In this document: positions 32,951-43,432 of the stretch, piece after piece
Layout of the letters: each line of letters opens with the position of its first letter
How positions within the stretch are numbered: position 1 is the stretch's first letter
Source: an uncultured Lachnospiraceae bacterium
GTDB taxonomy: Bacteria > Bacillota > Clostridia > Lachnospirales > Lachnospiraceae
Length of the DNA: 44,231 nt
Reading direction: 5' to 3'
NCBI GenBank assembly: GCA_902785055.1
Contig: CACZXG010000005.1
Coordinates: 1 to 44,231 of the forward strand
Translations under genes and position numbers: made by a program
Notes under the pieces: generated by a model
The model's database searches: none
Seen by the model: only the letters and a program-made list of their open reading frames with translations
What the model was told of the DNA's origin: nothing

Positions 32951-35900
32951 ATGCTTCAACTTAAGAATATAAAGAAAAAATATAATACAGGCGGATACGA
33001 ACAGATCGCCCTCGACGATGTCTCTCTCAACCTTCGGGACAACGAGTTCGTAGCGATTCTGGGCCCCAGCGGATCAGGCAAAACTACCCTCCTCAACATC
33101 ATAGGTGGGCTGGACCGCTATGACACCGGCGACCTGATCATCAACGGCATTTCTACCAAGAAATATAAGGACCGCGACTGGGACTCCTACCGCAATCACA
33201 CGGTCGGTTTCGTCTTCCAGTCTTACAACCTGATCCCCCACCAGACAGTACTTCAGAACGTCGAGCTGGCCCTGACCATCGGCGGCATTTCCGCTGAAAA
33301 GCGCAGGGAGATGGCTCTCGAGGCCCTGGATAAGGTCGGTCTTAAGGAGCAGTCCCACAAAAAGCCCAACCAGATGTCCGGCGGCCAGATGCAGCGTGTG
33401 GCGATCGCCCGCGCCCTGGTCAACGACCCCAAGATCCTTCTGGCTGACGAGCCCACCGGCGCTCTGGACACAAAGACGTCCGTACAGGTCATGGACCTTT
33501 TGAAAGAAGTGGCCAACGACCGCCTGGTCGTCATGGTCACCCACAACCCGGAACTCGCCGAGCAGTACTCCAACCGAATTGTCCGTCTTAAGGACGGACA
33601 GATCACCGACGACACCAACCCGCTCATCGTTGAGAGCGAGGATCCCGGCATCCACAAAAATCTTGGGAAGGCCTCAATGAGCCTTGCAACCTCTTTCGGT
33701 CTGAGCCTTAACAACCTCATGACCAAGAAGGGCCGCACTTTTCTGACCGCCTTTGCGGGGTCCATCGGTATCATCGGCATCGCGCTGATCCTGTCGCTCT
33801 CCACGGGATTCCAGAATTACATCGACCAGATCCAGGAAGAGACCATGAACAGCTATCCGCTGACCATCAACGCGGAGGAGGGAGACCTGGCCAGCATCAT
33901 CCTTTCCATGCAGGCGATCAGGGATGTCAAGGCAGAAGGCAATTCCCTTGTGGAACAGCAGTACATCACCTCCTTCACCGACTCCATCAGCAACAACGAC
34001 CTCAAGAGCTTCATGGATTATCTGGACGCGCATCCCGAAGAGTATGAAGAAGATGTGCGCATGATCAAGAAGTCCTATGCGGTCTCACCGGTGATCTACA
34101 CCATTGACGCTACGGACCGGCTCGCGCAGATCTACCCCACAAGTTCCTCCGGAGGGGGCATATTCGCCTCCATGTCGCTGGGAGGCGGATCCATGTCCAC
34201 CTTCTCGGAAATGATCGAGCCGGAGCGGATGAAGAATGAATACACGATCGCTTACGGCAAATGGCCCGAGAAGTATAATGAGCTGGCGCTCTGCGTCATG
34301 GATCCCAACCAGATCTCCGATCTGCTGCTCTACTCCCTCGGTTTCCGTGACACCAAGGAGCTCTCGGACATCATGAAGGACCTGTACCTTGGCGAGAAGA
34401 TCACCGTGCACAATGAGCCGATGACTGTCTCTTACGATGAGATCCTTGGCAGAGAGTTCAAACTCATCGAACCCTCGTCAAAATATAAATGGAATGAGGA
34501 ATACGAGATCTACGAGGATATGTCCGATGACGACGAATACATGCGGGATGTCTACGAAAACGCGGAGCCTCTTAAGATTACGGCGATCATCTACAAGCCT
34601 CAGGAGAAGGGATCCGGTTCTTCCTCGACGACCGGCGTCCTCTATCTGCCGGAGCTCACCTCCTATGTGATGAACAAGGCTTATTCTTCCGAGATCGTCC
34701 TGGCACAGCTTAAAGACCCGGATTACGATGTTTTCTCCGGCAAAGCCTTCGACGATGAGGACGACGATGAGGCGCTCAATTTCGAAGATATGATCACTGT
34801 CGACGAAGATCTTCTGGCAGAAGCTTTCGTCATAAACATGGACCTGGACGGCCTGAGCATGGACCCCAATGCCATGACAGACATTATCATGAACTCTTCG
34901 AAAGAAGTCGTTGACAGCATCGACGAGATCACCGGTTCCATGGTCAAAGCAGTTACTCAGGCAGATTCCGCTTTCGCGAACGGAATCATCGAGGGCTACA
35001 AGCAGATGGCGACCGTCACGCTGACCGAGTCCACCGCGCCTGAGGCAGCTCCTGATGTATCCGGCGCTGTAAGTACCCTGGAGAGTCTTAAGGAGACCAT
35101 AGAGACTACGGCCAGGGAAGAAGCAAAAAAGGTCGTAAACGAGCGAATCGACAAGACCATTTCCGATCTTGAAGGCGTCACAACTGTCGCCGAGGCGGAA
35201 GCCTACATCGATTCCCTGGGTCTGAACGAAGAAATGACCGCACAGCTCAAAGATATGATCCGTCAGAGCTCTTCCGGCAGCGAATCCGGCGACGCCGAGG
35301 CTCCTGTCGACGTATCTGAACTGATCAGCGGACTGCAGTCCATGAAGGAGACCATTGCGGATCTGGCCGCGAACTCTGCTGCATCCCAGGCCACGGAAGG
35401 TATTCAGAAGACGATCGATTCCCTGCAGAGCGCATCCACCAAGGCGGAGGCCGACGCTGTGATCGACGGGATGGACACCTCCGGAATGGACGGGGAAAAT
35501 GCCGGGCTCATAAAGTCAGCGCTCAAGTCGCAGATCAAAAAGCAGTACGAAGACGGCGGAGAGACTACCGAAAAGAAATACATCACCTTAGATTATCTTG
35601 AGATCTACAAGGAAAACGCCATCTCCGAGGATAAGGTCGCTCAGATGCTGGGTTCCATAGAACAGATCAAACTTGATCCTGCTCTTACCACCAGGATCAT
35701 CGAGGAATCCTTTGACAACTACTATGGAAGCCTTTCTCCCAATGAGAACAATATGGTCCCTGTTAGTGATCTCCCCTCCACAGATGAGGCGATCGGGCAG
35801 GCAATGAAAGACAACAGCTCCGCTCTCTTTGAGGAGGGTTACAACCTTGCCAAAGAATATATGGCCCTGCTCGTCGCCAAAGGCACCGGTGAGGCCCTGG

Positions 35901-36664
35901 CGGAGGCTTTGGCTCCCCTCTCCAATATGTTCAGTGGAGACGGCGATTTCATGACCTTTGATACGGACAAGTTCGCGGAGGCTTTCAAGTTCAACAAGGA
36001 CGAGGATGAGATCTCCAGACTAATGGAAACAATGGTCAGCGGAAAAGAGCGGTCCTATAAAGGTAATCTTCTCAATCTGGGATACCAGCGGGAAGATGAT
36101 CCGACCAGCATCTCTTTCTATTTTGACGACTTTGAGTCCAAGAACCACTTCACCGACTTCCTCACCCGCTACAATGAGAATGCGGATGAAGCCAAAAAAC
36201 TGCAGTACACGGACATCACGGGAATCCTGATGGGCTCCGTCGAGACGATCGTCAACGCAGTCACCTATGTGCTCATTGCCTTCGTTTCGATCTCACTGGT
36301 CGTCTCCTCGATCATGATCGGCATCATCACCTACATTTCAGTCCTTGAGCGGACCAAGGAGATCGGTATCCTGCGCGCCATCGGCGCCTCCAAGAGGAAC
36401 ATTTCCTCCATCTTCAACGCGGAGACCTGCATCATCGGTCTTCTCTCGGGTATAATCGGCGTAATAGTCACGCGGCTGCTGCTGTTCCCGATCAACGATA
36501 TAATCCATAAGGTCACCGAAATCGATGACATCACAGCTGTCCTGGAACCTCAGGCAGCGGTTGCGCTCGTCATCATCGCCACGGTCCTGACCATGATCGG
36601 CGGATTGATCCCGTCCAGGTCGGCGTCCAAGAAAGATCCTGTCATCGCGCTGCGGACCGAGTGA
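32951..36664 (+). CDS. Giant MacB-like ABC transporter, ATPase fused to FtsX-type permease
   Basis: The 1237 residues begin with an ATPase domain: Walker A GPSGSGKT (38-45), signature MSGGQMQR (about 140), Walker B ILLADEPTGALDT (about 163) and the H loop VMVTHNPEL. One membrane helix follows (about 267-286), then about 810 extracellular residues, then three helices (about 1102-1123, 1160-1180 and 1202-1223) with the FtsX block ERTKEIGILRAIGASKRNI. It probably pumps or mechanically acts on an envelope component, as MacB-like machines do. The extracellular part is helical and contains an internal duplication (about 705-775 and 788-865). TGGAGG before ATG 32951 sets the start. It is monocistronic. 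Confidence 0.9.
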   Translation: MLQLKNIKKKYNTGGYEQIALDDVSLNLRDNEFVAILGPSGSGKTTLLNIIGGLDRYDTGDLIINGISTKKYKDRDWDSYRNHTVGFVFQSYNLIPHQTVLQNVELALTIGGISAEKRREMALEALDKVGLKEQSHKKPNQMSGGQMQRVAIARALVNDPKILLADEPTGALDTKTSVQVMDLLKEVANDRLVVMVTHNPELAEQYSNRIVRLKDGQITDDTNPLIVESEDPGIHKNLGKASMSLATSFGLSLNNLMTKKGRTFLTAFAGSIGIIGIALILSLSTGFQNYIDQIQEETMNSYPLTINAEEGDLASIILSMQAIRDVKAEGNSLVEQQYITSFTDSISNNDLKSFMDYLDAHPEEYEEDVRMIKKSYAVSPVIYTIDATDRLAQIYPTSSSGGGIFASMSLGGGSMSTFSEMIEPERMKNEYTIAYGKWPEKYNELALCVMDPNQISDLLLYSLGFRDTKELSDIMKDLYLGEKITVHNEPMTVSYDEILGREFKLIEPSSKYKWNEEYEIYEDMSDDDEYMRDVYENAEPLKITAIIYKPQEKGSGSSSTTGVLYLPELTSYVMNKAYSSEIVLAQLKDPDYDVFSGKAFDDEDDDEALNFEDMITVDEDLLAEAFVINMDLDGLSMDPNAMTDIIMNSSKEVVDSIDEITGSMVKAVTQADSAFANGIIEGYKQMATVTLTESTAPEAAPDVSGAVSTLESLKETIETTAREEAKKVVNERIDKTISDLEGVTTVAEAEAYIDSLGLNEEMTAQLKDMIRQSSSGSESGDAEAPVDVSELISGLQSMKETIADLAANSAASQATEGIQKTIDSLQSASTKAEADAVIDGMDTSGMDGENAGLIKSALKSQIKKQYEDGGETTEKKYITLDYLEIYKENAISEDKVAQMLGSIEQIKLDPALTTRIIEESFDNYYGSLSPNENNMVPVSDLPSTDEAIGQAMKDNSSALFEEGYNLAKEYMALLVAKGTGEALAEALAPLSNMFSGDGDFMTFDTDKFAEAFKFNKDEDEISRLMETMVSGKERSYKGNLLNLGYQREDDPTSISFYFDDFESKNHFTDFLTRYNENADEAKKLQYTDITGILMGSVETIVNAVTYVLIAFVSISLVVSSIMIGIITYISVLERTKEIGILRAIGASKRNISSIFNAETCIIGLLSGIIGVIVTRLLLFPINDIIHKVTEIDDITAVLEPQAAVALVIIATVLTMIGGLIPSRSASKKDPVIALRTE

Positions 36665-36701
36665 TCCCGGCGATCGCTGCAGCTTTATAAATCAATACAC
36701 G

Positions 36702-36743
36702 CACAAAAAAAGGGACTGCACATACAAGTCCCTTTTTTGTGTG
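36702..36743 (+). terminator. Bidirectional terminator
   Basis: AAAAAAGGGACT (36706-36717) pairs with AGTCCCTTTTTT (36727-36738) around a nine-base loop. T runs on both strands serve the ABC gene and the converging helicase gene. Confidence 0.9.
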
Positions 36744-36751
36744 AAGAAGAG

Positions 36752-38914
36752 TCAGTCGGTTATCACTGCCGGAAGATACTTCTTCCGCTCTTTTTCCACG
36801 ATCCGGCGGATCCACTCTTTGTCTGCCAGCCCGTCGGCCGCCTCAGCGATCGCCGAGTCGTGGGCGAACATGTCGAATTCCTCTTCTTTGACAGCCAGGA
36901 TCTCCTGCATAGCCTCATCCACAGTGTTCTCGCACAGCAGATGGTAGACCAGCACGTTCTGCACCTGGCCCATCCTGTAGACCCTGGAAATGGCCTGCCA
37001 GGTAAGAGAGGGCTTGATCTGCGGCTCACAGAAGATCACGATGCCTGCCGCCTGGATATTAAGTCCTGTACCGCCGGCCTGGATCTGGCAGACCAGAACG
37101 GCTCCCTCAGGGGTCTTGGAGAATCTGTCGATCAGATCCTGCCGCTCCTCGGGCGGCGTACTCCTGGTGATCGATCCGATGACCACAGGTCCCAGGAAGT
37201 CACATACCTTCCTGATCGTCTCCCGGAAATAGGAGTAGATGATCACTTTCTGACGTCCTTCCATCGCCTGGTCACAGAGTTCATAGAGGCGCTGTGCCTT
37301 GGAAGAAGTCCGCAGATCCTCCTGCAGGTAGGAAACGCGCCGCATCCCCATGAAGTTTCCGCCCATTACTTCTACGCCGTAGGCTGCCGCATCTTCCGCC
37401 GTCATCTCGCACCACTCCTCTTCCACAGTCAAAGGAGGCAGTTCATCGAGAACCATGTCCCTCTGCCTGCGCAGATAGACCGGTGCCAGCATCTCCCTGA
37501 AAGCTGGAAGCTGACGCATGCCCGCGTAGGTGCGCACATTTTCCACCATGTCCGGGCGGACGAAGCCGATCAGCTCACACATTTCTTTGACTTTATTCTC
37601 CAGGGGTGTGCCTGTCATGAGAAGGATCCTCTCCGACTCATCCTCCAGCGCATGGATGTACTGCGTCCTCTTGGCCTCCGGATTCTTGATGTAATGCGCC
37701 TCATCGATGATCAGCATGGAAAGGGTCAGATGATTATCGATGGTCCCCACTATTTTGCCCATGCTCTCATAGTTGGTAACAGCGGCTCCGCCAAGTTCCG
37801 TAAAGCTCAGCAGCGCGTCTTCCAGCAATTGCCCATGCAGGAGATTGACCGGAATATCGCTGAATTTCTGGATCTCCCGGCACCAGTTGATCATGACAGA
37901 CGCCGGACAGACCACCAGAAAGCGGCTCCGGCTGTTCTCCCTGTGCAGATGTGTCATAGCGGCAATGGCCTGGATCGTCTTGCCAAGACCCATTTCATCG
38001 CCCAGGAGCACTCTCTTCATAGTCAGAATGTACCGGGTGCCGAACTCCTGATAGGCGCGAAGATTACCCTTAAATCCGCCCAGGTCCAGCGCAAAGGCGT
38101 CGATTTCCTCTGCCAGCTGCGCAGGCACACTGCTGTATACCAGTTCCCGCTTAGCGCCGGCTCCCGTCAGCCGCTCGATAATAGCGTAGTAAGAGGCACT
38201 GTTCTTCTTAAAGTCCTCCATCGCGTCGAGCACGCCCATGTTTTCGGCTTCGCCGTACTGGGAGATCAGGCTCTTTACCAGGTTGTACTCGGCGCTCCTG
38301 CAGTAGGTCAGAATATCGCCGATCGCCCTGATCGTCTCTTCCTTTGTACTGCCAAAAGAAAAGATCCAGCGAAAGCGGTTCCGGATCGGCACCGCCGCGG
38401 TCAGCGCGCTGATCGTCTCATGCACACTCGCTGTCAGCGGTCCCGCCTCTCTCCTGATCTGCTCGATCTTCCGAAATCTTGCGATCTCGTGAATCAGAGA
38501 CCTGCTCGCTATGTCATCCCTGTCAGGCGTCAGCCTGATGCGGGCTCTTACGGAGAGACGATTTAAAAATTCTCCGATAATGCTTCGGATCGAGGAGATC
38601 TGCTTCTCGCCGATCCCGTCTATTCCCTGAAGTTTCCAGTTATCCGCTTTATAGAGATCATACAGCGTGTTATACCCCGCACTTTGAAGCGCGCTGATCC
38701 TGATACCGGCCTTGGAATTTTTCAGTTCCTCCACCGGGATCTCTTTGAGAAATTCCGCAGACTCCTTCTTAAGCTGCGCCATTAAAGCCCGCTTCACTTT
38801 CTCTTCGTGTTCTTCGTATTCCGCAGTGATCCTCTGAAAACTCCGGTCCAGCATCTGAAGGCTCTCGATCAGCCTGCTGATCTCTTTAAAATCAGGCATT
38901 CTTTCCGCCGCCAT
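36752..38914 (-). CDS. SNF2-family DEAD/DEAH helicase-like ATPase
   Basis: The 720 residues have an N-terminal helical part with a helix-hairpin-helix-like stretch (LQGIDGIGEKQISSI, about 92-106), then the SNF2 core: motif I GDEMGLGKT (about 303-311), motif II DEAH (about 402-405), motif III MTGTPLEN, and the second lobe with QAGGTGLNIQAA and AISRVYRMGQ. These are ATP-driven translocases on double-stranded DNA that remodel protein-DNA complexes. The start ATG overlaps the UvrD-like gene's TAA by one base (TAATG), so translation is coupled. It is the last gene of the que operon and ends at the 36702-36743 terminator. Confidence 0.9.
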   Translation of the reverse strand: MAAERMPDFKEISRLIESLQMLDRSFQRITAEYEEHEEKVKRALMAQLKKESAEFLKEIPVEELKNSKAGIRISALQSAGYNTLYDLYKADNWKLQGIDGIGEKQISSIRSIIGEFLNRLSVRARIRLTPDRDDIASRSLIHEIARFRKIEQIRREAGPLTASVHETISALTAAVPIRNRFRWIFSFGSTKEETIRAIGDILTYCRSAEYNLVKSLISQYGEAENMGVLDAMEDFKKNSASYYAIIERLTGAGAKRELVYSSVPAQLAEEIDAFALDLGGFKGNLRAYQEFGTRYILTMKRVLLGDEMGLGKTIQAIAAMTHLHRENSRSRFLVVCPASVMINWCREIQKFSDIPVNLLHGQLLEDALLSFTELGGAAVTNYESMGKIVGTIDNHLTLSMLIIDEAHYIKNPEAKRTQYIHALEDESERILLMTGTPLENKVKEMCELIGFVRPDMVENVRTYAGMRQLPAFREMLAPVYLRRQRDMVLDELPPLTVEEEWCEMTAEDAAAYGVEVMGGNFMGMRRVSYLQEDLRTSSKAQRLYELCDQAMEGRQKVIIYSYFRETIRKVCDFLGPVVIGSITRSTPPEERQDLIDRFSKTPEGAVLVCQIQAGGTGLNIQAAGIVIFCEPQIKPSLTWQAISRVYRMGQVQNVLVYHLLCENTVDEAMQEILAVKEEEFDMFAHDSAIAEAADGLADKEWIRRIVEKERKKYLPAVITD

Positions 38915-40866
38915 TACCGCTTCCTCATCTTTTCTCTGCCAAACAGTTCATCCGCAAACACCGACTTTGCCCCCGTCGTGAACACACACAGGCGCTTCCT
39001 GGCTCTGGTCATTCCCACATAGAAGAGCCGCCTCTCCTCCTCGAAAGCCCGGCGCTCCTGCGGCTGCATATACTTCATACTCGCCGGAACTTCCTCCGGG
39101 AACAGCCCGTCGGCCACATCCATTAAGTAAACTGTATCATATTCGAGCCCCTTACTGGCATGAATTGTAGAAAGAATGAAGGGACAATCCGGATCAGACT
39201 CCTTCCCGCGGAAAATATCTTCCAGAAACCCGATCCGGTCCAGAAGCTCCGCCGGCGACTCTGTCTGCGAGCCGATCGCTTTCAAAATATAGATCTTGCT
39301 GTCCCTGATCCCCGCATTCTCCAGATACTCGCCGTATCCCATGAAGCGCACGATCCGCAAAACCGCCTGGTCTCCCCGATCCTCCTTCATATTCTCCAGA
39401 TGCGTGCGGACCGATCTCACGCTTTTAAGCGTCATGGGTTTGAGATCCGCATACCTTAAGGCCGTTTCCAGAATCGGCAGTCCCAGCCGCCTGCTCAGGT
39501 CACAGACCAGTGCGGCCGTCTCCTTGTTCAAATACAACCCCAGTTTGTAATAAACCGCCATGAAAGCATCCGCGTCATGCGGATCATAAGCCAGCTTAAT
39601 GATATTCGTAATATCTATCACCGTCCGGTGTGTGAAAAAGCCTATCTCCGCATTCCTGATCCGGTACGGCACATTATTTCTTTCCAAAAGATCGACCACC
39701 GGTATAGCGCTCTCGTTATTCCGATACAGAATCGCCGTCTCCTCTTCGCACCCATCCGCCACTTTCAGCAGATAGCTGTACTGGGTCTTGCGGTTCCTGA
39801 GCGCGATCTCTCTGACTTCCGGCCCCTCCGCCGCGCCGTCTGCGCAAATCATGTGTTTGGCGTGCCGGAGCGTATTCCTCTGTATAAAGCGGTCCGCCGC
39901 GCGAACGATCCCGCTGCCGGAGCGATAATTCTGCTCCATCAGCAATACTTTGGCACCTCGGTGCTCTCTCTCAAAATTTATCAGCGCCTCCGGACAGGCG
40001 GCTCGGAAGCCGTAAATACTCTGGTCTTCGTCGCCGACCATGAAGAGATTGTCATATTTTGAAGCCAACAGGGCGATGATCGTGTGCTGGATCCTGGATG
40101 TGTCCTGTGCCTCGTCCACGCAGATATATCGGTACTGCTCCCGGAAATGCTCCAGCACCTGCGGCACCTTGCGCAGAATCGTCAGCGCATAAACCATCTG
40201 GTCATCGAAGTCCATCAGATGCTGTTCCCGCAGCCAGCGGTTATACCTCTCATAGATCGCAGCGATGTTGATGTCATAATCCGCCGCTCTCAAGGGGCTT
40301 CCCTTCTGCTTACTGAGTGCCTTGATTTCCTTTTCCGTCAGCATCTGGTTCTTGATGTATGTTATCAAAGTCCGTACATTGCGCAGATCCGCCTCCGTTG
40401 GCCAGGTCTGCTCCACCTGCTGATAAATCTGAGTCAGGATGCCCGCCGTGCTCTTTTCATCTGTCACCAGTTCAAAGGGCTTTTTCCCGATCATCCGGCT
40501 GTAATACGCGATGATCTTCGCGCAGATCCCATTGATCGTCCTAAACTCCAGCCTCGCCGCCAGCTCCTCGCCAAAATATCCCGCAAACCTCCGTGCCATA
40601 TCCCGCGTGGCTGCTACCGTATACGTTACAGTCAGAATGTTCTCCGGAGCGATCCCGCAGTTCAGGATCATATATCCCAGCCTCAGTACCAGAACTGTCG
40701 TCTTTCCGCTTCCGGGTACCGCCAGCAGCAGTACCGGCCCTTCCACCGTCTTCACCGCTTCCGACTGCTGGGCATTGAGCACGATCCGGCTGCCCGTATT
40801 ATCATGCCCGGCTTCGGATTTATTGTTCAATTCATTGTTTGATTTAATATCTGATAATTCGTTCAC
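38914..40866 (-). CDS. UvrD/PcrA-like superfamily 1 helicase
   Basis: The 650 residues show SF1A motifs: the Q motif LNAQQSEAV, Walker [10 protein letters not shown] (49-57), Walker B VDEAQDTS (about 243-250), motif [17 protein letters not shown], motif [10 protein letters not shown], motif [17 protein letters not shown] and motif [14 protein letters not shown]. It is shorter than typical UvrD/PcrA (about 720-740) and may be a specialised relative. It begins with GTG that overlaps the queF stop in GTGA with only weak ribosome binding sequence, so it depends on queF translation. A role in DNA repair or replication restart is likely. Confidence 0.92.
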   Translation of the reverse strand: MNELSDIKSNNELNNKSEAGHDNTGSRIVLNAQQSEAVKTVEGPVLLLAVPGSGKTTVLVLRLGYMILNCGIAPENILTVTYTVAATRDMARRFAGYFGEELAARLEFRTINGICAKIIAYYSRMIGKKPFELVTDEKSTAGILTQIYQQVEQTWPTEADLRNVRTLITYIKNQMLTEKEIKALSKQKGSPLRAADYDINIAAIYERYNRWLREQHLMDFDDQMVYALTILRKVPQVLEHFREQYRYICVDEAQDTSRIQHTIIALLASKYDNLFMVGDEDQSIYGFRAACPEALINFEREHRGAKVLLMEQNYRSGSGIVRAADRFIQRNTLRHAKHMICADGAAEGPEVREIALRNRKTQYSYLLKVADGCEEETAILYRNNESAIPVVDLLERNNVPYRIRNAEIGFFTHRTVIDITNIIKLAYDPHDADAFMAVYYKLGLYLNKETAALVCDLSRRLGLPILETALRYADLKPMTLKSVRSVRTHLENMKEDRGDQAVLRIVRFMGYGEYLENAGIRDSKIYILKAIGSQTESPAELLDRIGFLEDIFRGKESDPDCPFILSTIHASKGLEYDTVYLMDVADGLFPEEVPASMKYMQPQERRAFEEERRLFYVGMTRARKRLCVFTTGAKSVFADELFGREKMRKR

Positions 40867-41345
40867 CGATTGTCTACCGATTCCGGGTTCATGTCAAACC
40901 ACATCATCCGGTTCTCCGCGATCTTCTCCCACTTAGTACCGGGCTTGCCGTAATTGCACCAGGGATCTATGGAAATGCCGCCCCTGGGCAGGAATCGGCC
41001 GCGCACTTCGATGTACTTGGGGTCCATCAGTCTGATCAGGTCTTTCATGATCTTGTTGACGCAGTCCTCGTGGAAATCGCCGTGATTGCGGAAGGAAAAG
41101 AGATAGAGTTTCAGGCTCTTGCTCTCTACCATACGCTTGGCGGGCACATAAGTGATGATAATATTGGCGAAGTCCGGCTGCCCGGTGATCGGGCAGAGTG
41201 AAGTGAACTCAGGGCAGTTGAACTTGACCCAGTAGTCGTTCTCCGGGTGCTTGTTCTCGAAAGTCTCGAGCAGGTCCGGATTATAATCTGTATCATATTT
41301 CACGTTCTTATTTCCCAGTAAAGTAAGTCCCTCGGTTTCTCTCAT
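40863..41345 (-). CDS. queF: NADPH-dependent preQ0 reductase
   Basis: The 160-residue protein is the short, unimodular QueF. It reduces the nitrile of preQ0 to the amine of preQ1. The catalytic Cys is in [13 protein letters not shown], and the NADPH-binding block is [21 protein letters not shown]. It follows queC by 49 bases, with GGAGAAT before the ATG, and its stop overlaps the next gene's GTG. The presence of queF says the operon makes preQ1 for tRNA queuosine, not only preQ0. Confidence 0.96.
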   Translation of the reverse strand: MRETEGLTLLGNKNVKYDTDYNPDLLETFENKHPENDYWVKFNCPEFTSLCPITGQPDFANIIITYVPAKRMVESKSLKLYLFSFRNHGDFHEDCVNKIMKDLIRLMDPKYIEVRGRFLPRGGISIDPWCNYGKPGTKWEKIAENRMMWFDMNPESVDNR

Positions 41346-41394
41346 TTTAATTCTCCATTCCGGTAAGGCTGTGTTTCGTTATTTTCTGTTCATA

Positions 41395-42081
41395 TTAAAT
41401 GCTCAGCGCCGGGTCTTTGACTCCGTTGGCTGCAAACGCCGCTGCTCTGTCGATGCAGGTGCCGCACTTTCCGCAAGGCTTTTCGCCGCCCTCGTAGCAG
41501 GACCATGTCAGCTCGTAGGGAACGCCAAGTTCCAGACCGGTTCGAACAATATCGGCTTTGTTCATATTGACAAAGGGCGCCTCAATTCGAAGCTGGCGGC
41601 CGGAGCCCTCCCAAATTGCCTCATTCATTGCATTATTGAAGACCGGCGAGCAGTCGGGATAGGCGCAGCCCGCCGCGTCGTCCGCATGGGCGCCATAGTA
41701 GATCACGCCGCAGTCTTTGCTCAGGGCGATACTGGCGGCTGATGACAGGAACAGGCCGTTTCGGAAGGGCACATAAGTGCTCACAGGCTTGCTTCCTCCG
41801 GTCTCTTTGATCTGCTCGGCGTAACTCTCCTCCGGAATTTCCTCGGTGGACTGCTTCAGAAGGGAGCAATTGCTGTAACTGAAGATCAGGCTCAGGTCCA
41901 GAAATAACTGTTCAACGCCGTAATACCTAGCCACGGCGGATGCCGCCTGAATTTCCTTATCGTGCTTCTGTCCGTAGGAAATGGACAGCGCGATCACGTT
42001 TTCTTTGCCATATTTGGCTACTGCCATACCGAGCGCCGTCGCGGAATCCACGCCGCCGCTGCTTAGAACTAATGCTTTCAC
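41395..42081 (-). CDS. queC: 7-cyano-7-deazaguanine (preQ0) synthase
   Basis: The 228-residue enzyme turns 7-carboxy-7-deazaguanine into preQ0 using ATP and ammonia. It has the PP-loop SSGGVDSATAL at the N-terminus and the C-terminal zinc cluster with Cys in SCYEGG, CGKCGTC. The start is GTG at 42081 with GAGG upstream. It lies between folE and queF in the operon. Confidence 0.96.
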   Translation of the reverse strand: MKALVLSSGGVDSATALGMAVAKYGKENVIALSISYGQKHDKEIQAASAVARYYGVEQLFLDLSLIFSYSNCSLLKQSTEEIPEESYAEQIKETGGSKPVSTYVPFRNGLFLSSAASIALSKDCGVIYYGAHADDAAGCAYPDCSPVFNNAMNEAIWEGSGRQLRIEAPFVNMNKADIVRTGLELGVPYELTWSCYEGGEKPCGKCGTCIDRAAAFAANGVKDPALSI

Positions 42082-42116
42082 TTAATTACCTCACATTCCA
42101 AATATATTGTGCAGGC

Positions 42117-42695
42117 TCACTTAAGGCAGAACTGCAGCAACGGATCCGCCCTGAAGCGTCCGCGCAGTTCCGCTGTGTAAGTCTTGGTGTTCGTCTTCTT
42201 GATGCCGCGGGCTGTAACGCAGCTGTGGCAAGCCTCCAGAGTGACCGCCACATCTTCGCTTCCGGTGATCTCGGAGATAATATCCGCGATGTCCCTGCCG
42301 ATCTTTTCCTGCAGCTGCAGACGGCGGCCGACCATGTCACAGACGCGCGCTATTTTGGAAAGGCCGATGACTTTTCCGCCGGGCACATAAGCCACTGTCG
42401 CCTTCATATCGTACATAAGCGCCATGTGATGCTCGCAGTATGAGAACATGTCAATGTCTTTCATCACGACTACGCGTCCGGGATCAGAGGCCATTTCCTC
42501 GTCAAATCCTTCTTCGAAAGTCTTGCCGAACATCTCCGCGATCTCGTGATTTGTATAGTTCATTCCCTCGAAAACTTCAGAGTACATCTTTGCCACTCTT
42601 TTGGGCGTGTCCTTAATACCCTCGCGCTCCGGGTCATCGCCCAGCGCGATCAGTATTCCTCTGATATGTTCTTCTATCGCTCTCTCGTCAATCAT
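42117..42695 (-). CDS. folE: GTP cyclohydrolase I
   Basis: This 192-residue enzyme opens GTP to dihydroneopterin triphosphate, the first step of both queuosine and folate synthesis. Zinc ligands appear in YCEHHM and [24 protein letters not shown] and RRLQLQEKI are family blocks. ATG 42695 is preceded by GGAGAG; the longer upstream frame would extend into queE without a site. Its place inside the que operon implies it supplies queuosine, while a second folE could serve folate. Confidence 0.95.
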   Translation of the reverse strand: MIDERAIEEHIRGILIALGDDPEREGIKDTPKRVAKMYSEVFEGMNYTNHEIAEMFGKTFEEGFDEEMASDPGRVVVMKDIDMFSYCEHHMALMYDMKATVAYVPGGKVIGLSKIARVCDMVGRRLQLQEKIGRDIADIISEITGSEDVAVTLEACHSCVTARGIKKTNTKTYTAELRGRFRADPLLQFCLK

Positions 42696-42753
42696 CTGAT
42701 TTCTCTCCATCGCACATAACGCGCATTTTCTGCTGTCTCCTGCCTTTTCGCGG

Positions 42754-43416
42754 TCAGACGCCCCGCTCATTGGGATCCCAGATCACCTTGTGCATCTGGA
42801 TCTGGATCCTGGCCTTGTTCATCCGCTTATTCAACATAAATTCCACGATCTCCACCGGCTCGATCCGGTCGAAGACCGGACTGAAGTACACGTGGCACCG
42901 GTCGAGAAGCCCGTGCTTCTCTATGATCTCACCGGCCCTCTCCAGATCGGCAGGACTCCCGGACACAAATTTCACCGTGTCCTCTGCCTCCAGCACGCTG
43001 AAGTTCTCCGTGATCATACGGTCCTCATATCCGCTGGACGGAAGCTTATAGTCCATCGTAAACACCGGCCTGCCTTCGGGAAGTTCCGAGAATGGCCGCA
43101 GATCTACCGCTCCGTTGGTCTCTATTTCGACCCGGACACCGCATTCATTTATAAGAAGACCGATCAATTCGCCCATGTCTTTCTGAAGAAGGGGCTCTCC
43201 GCCGGTCAGCGTCACATTTTTGATCTCCGTCGACCGCACATAATCACAGATCTGCGCGGGGCTCATATCCTCATAGGGACATCCCGGCTCGTTGGCCCAC
43301 ATCGTGTCACAGTAGCTGCACCGAAGGTTGCAGCCGGTGAAGCGCACGAACACTGCCAGTTCCCCGGCGCGGGTTCCCTCGCCGTTAATACTTATGAATT
43401 TTTCCGCAACTCTCAT
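42754..43416 (-). CDS. queE: 7-carboxy-7-deazaguanine synthase, radical SAM enzyme
   Basis: The 220-residue enzyme contracts 6-carboxy-tetrahydropterin to 7-carboxy-7-deazaguanine. The iron-sulfur motif CNLRCSYC (CX3CX2C) is at about residue 32-39, preceded by GEGTRAGE and FVRFTGC, and followed by [11 protein letters not shown] 43416 has GGGG nine bases upstream. An ATG at 43440 overlaps the queD stop codon (ATGAGTGA) and is an alternative start. The gap to queD is 17 bases and to folE 58. Confidence 0.94.
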   Translation of the reverse strand: MRVAEKFISINGEGTRAGELAVFVRFTGCNLRCSYCDTMWANEPGCPYEDMSPAQICDYVRSTEIKNVTLTGGEPLLQKDMGELIGLLINECGVRVEIETNGAVDLRPFSELPEGRPVFTMDYKLPSSGYEDRMITENFSVLEAEDTVKFVSGSPADLERAGEIIEKHGLLDRCHVYFSPVFDRIEPVEIVEFMLNKRMNKARIQIQMHKVIWDPNERGV

Positions 43417-43432
43417 CTGATCCGCCCCTGTA

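Noticed and set aside
36737-38566. A 609-codon open frame on the plus strand opposite the SNF2-like gene
   Set aside because: It is a mirror of the GC-rich codon pattern of the real gene; it has no ribosome binding site, no recognisable domain and covers a gene with clear motifs.
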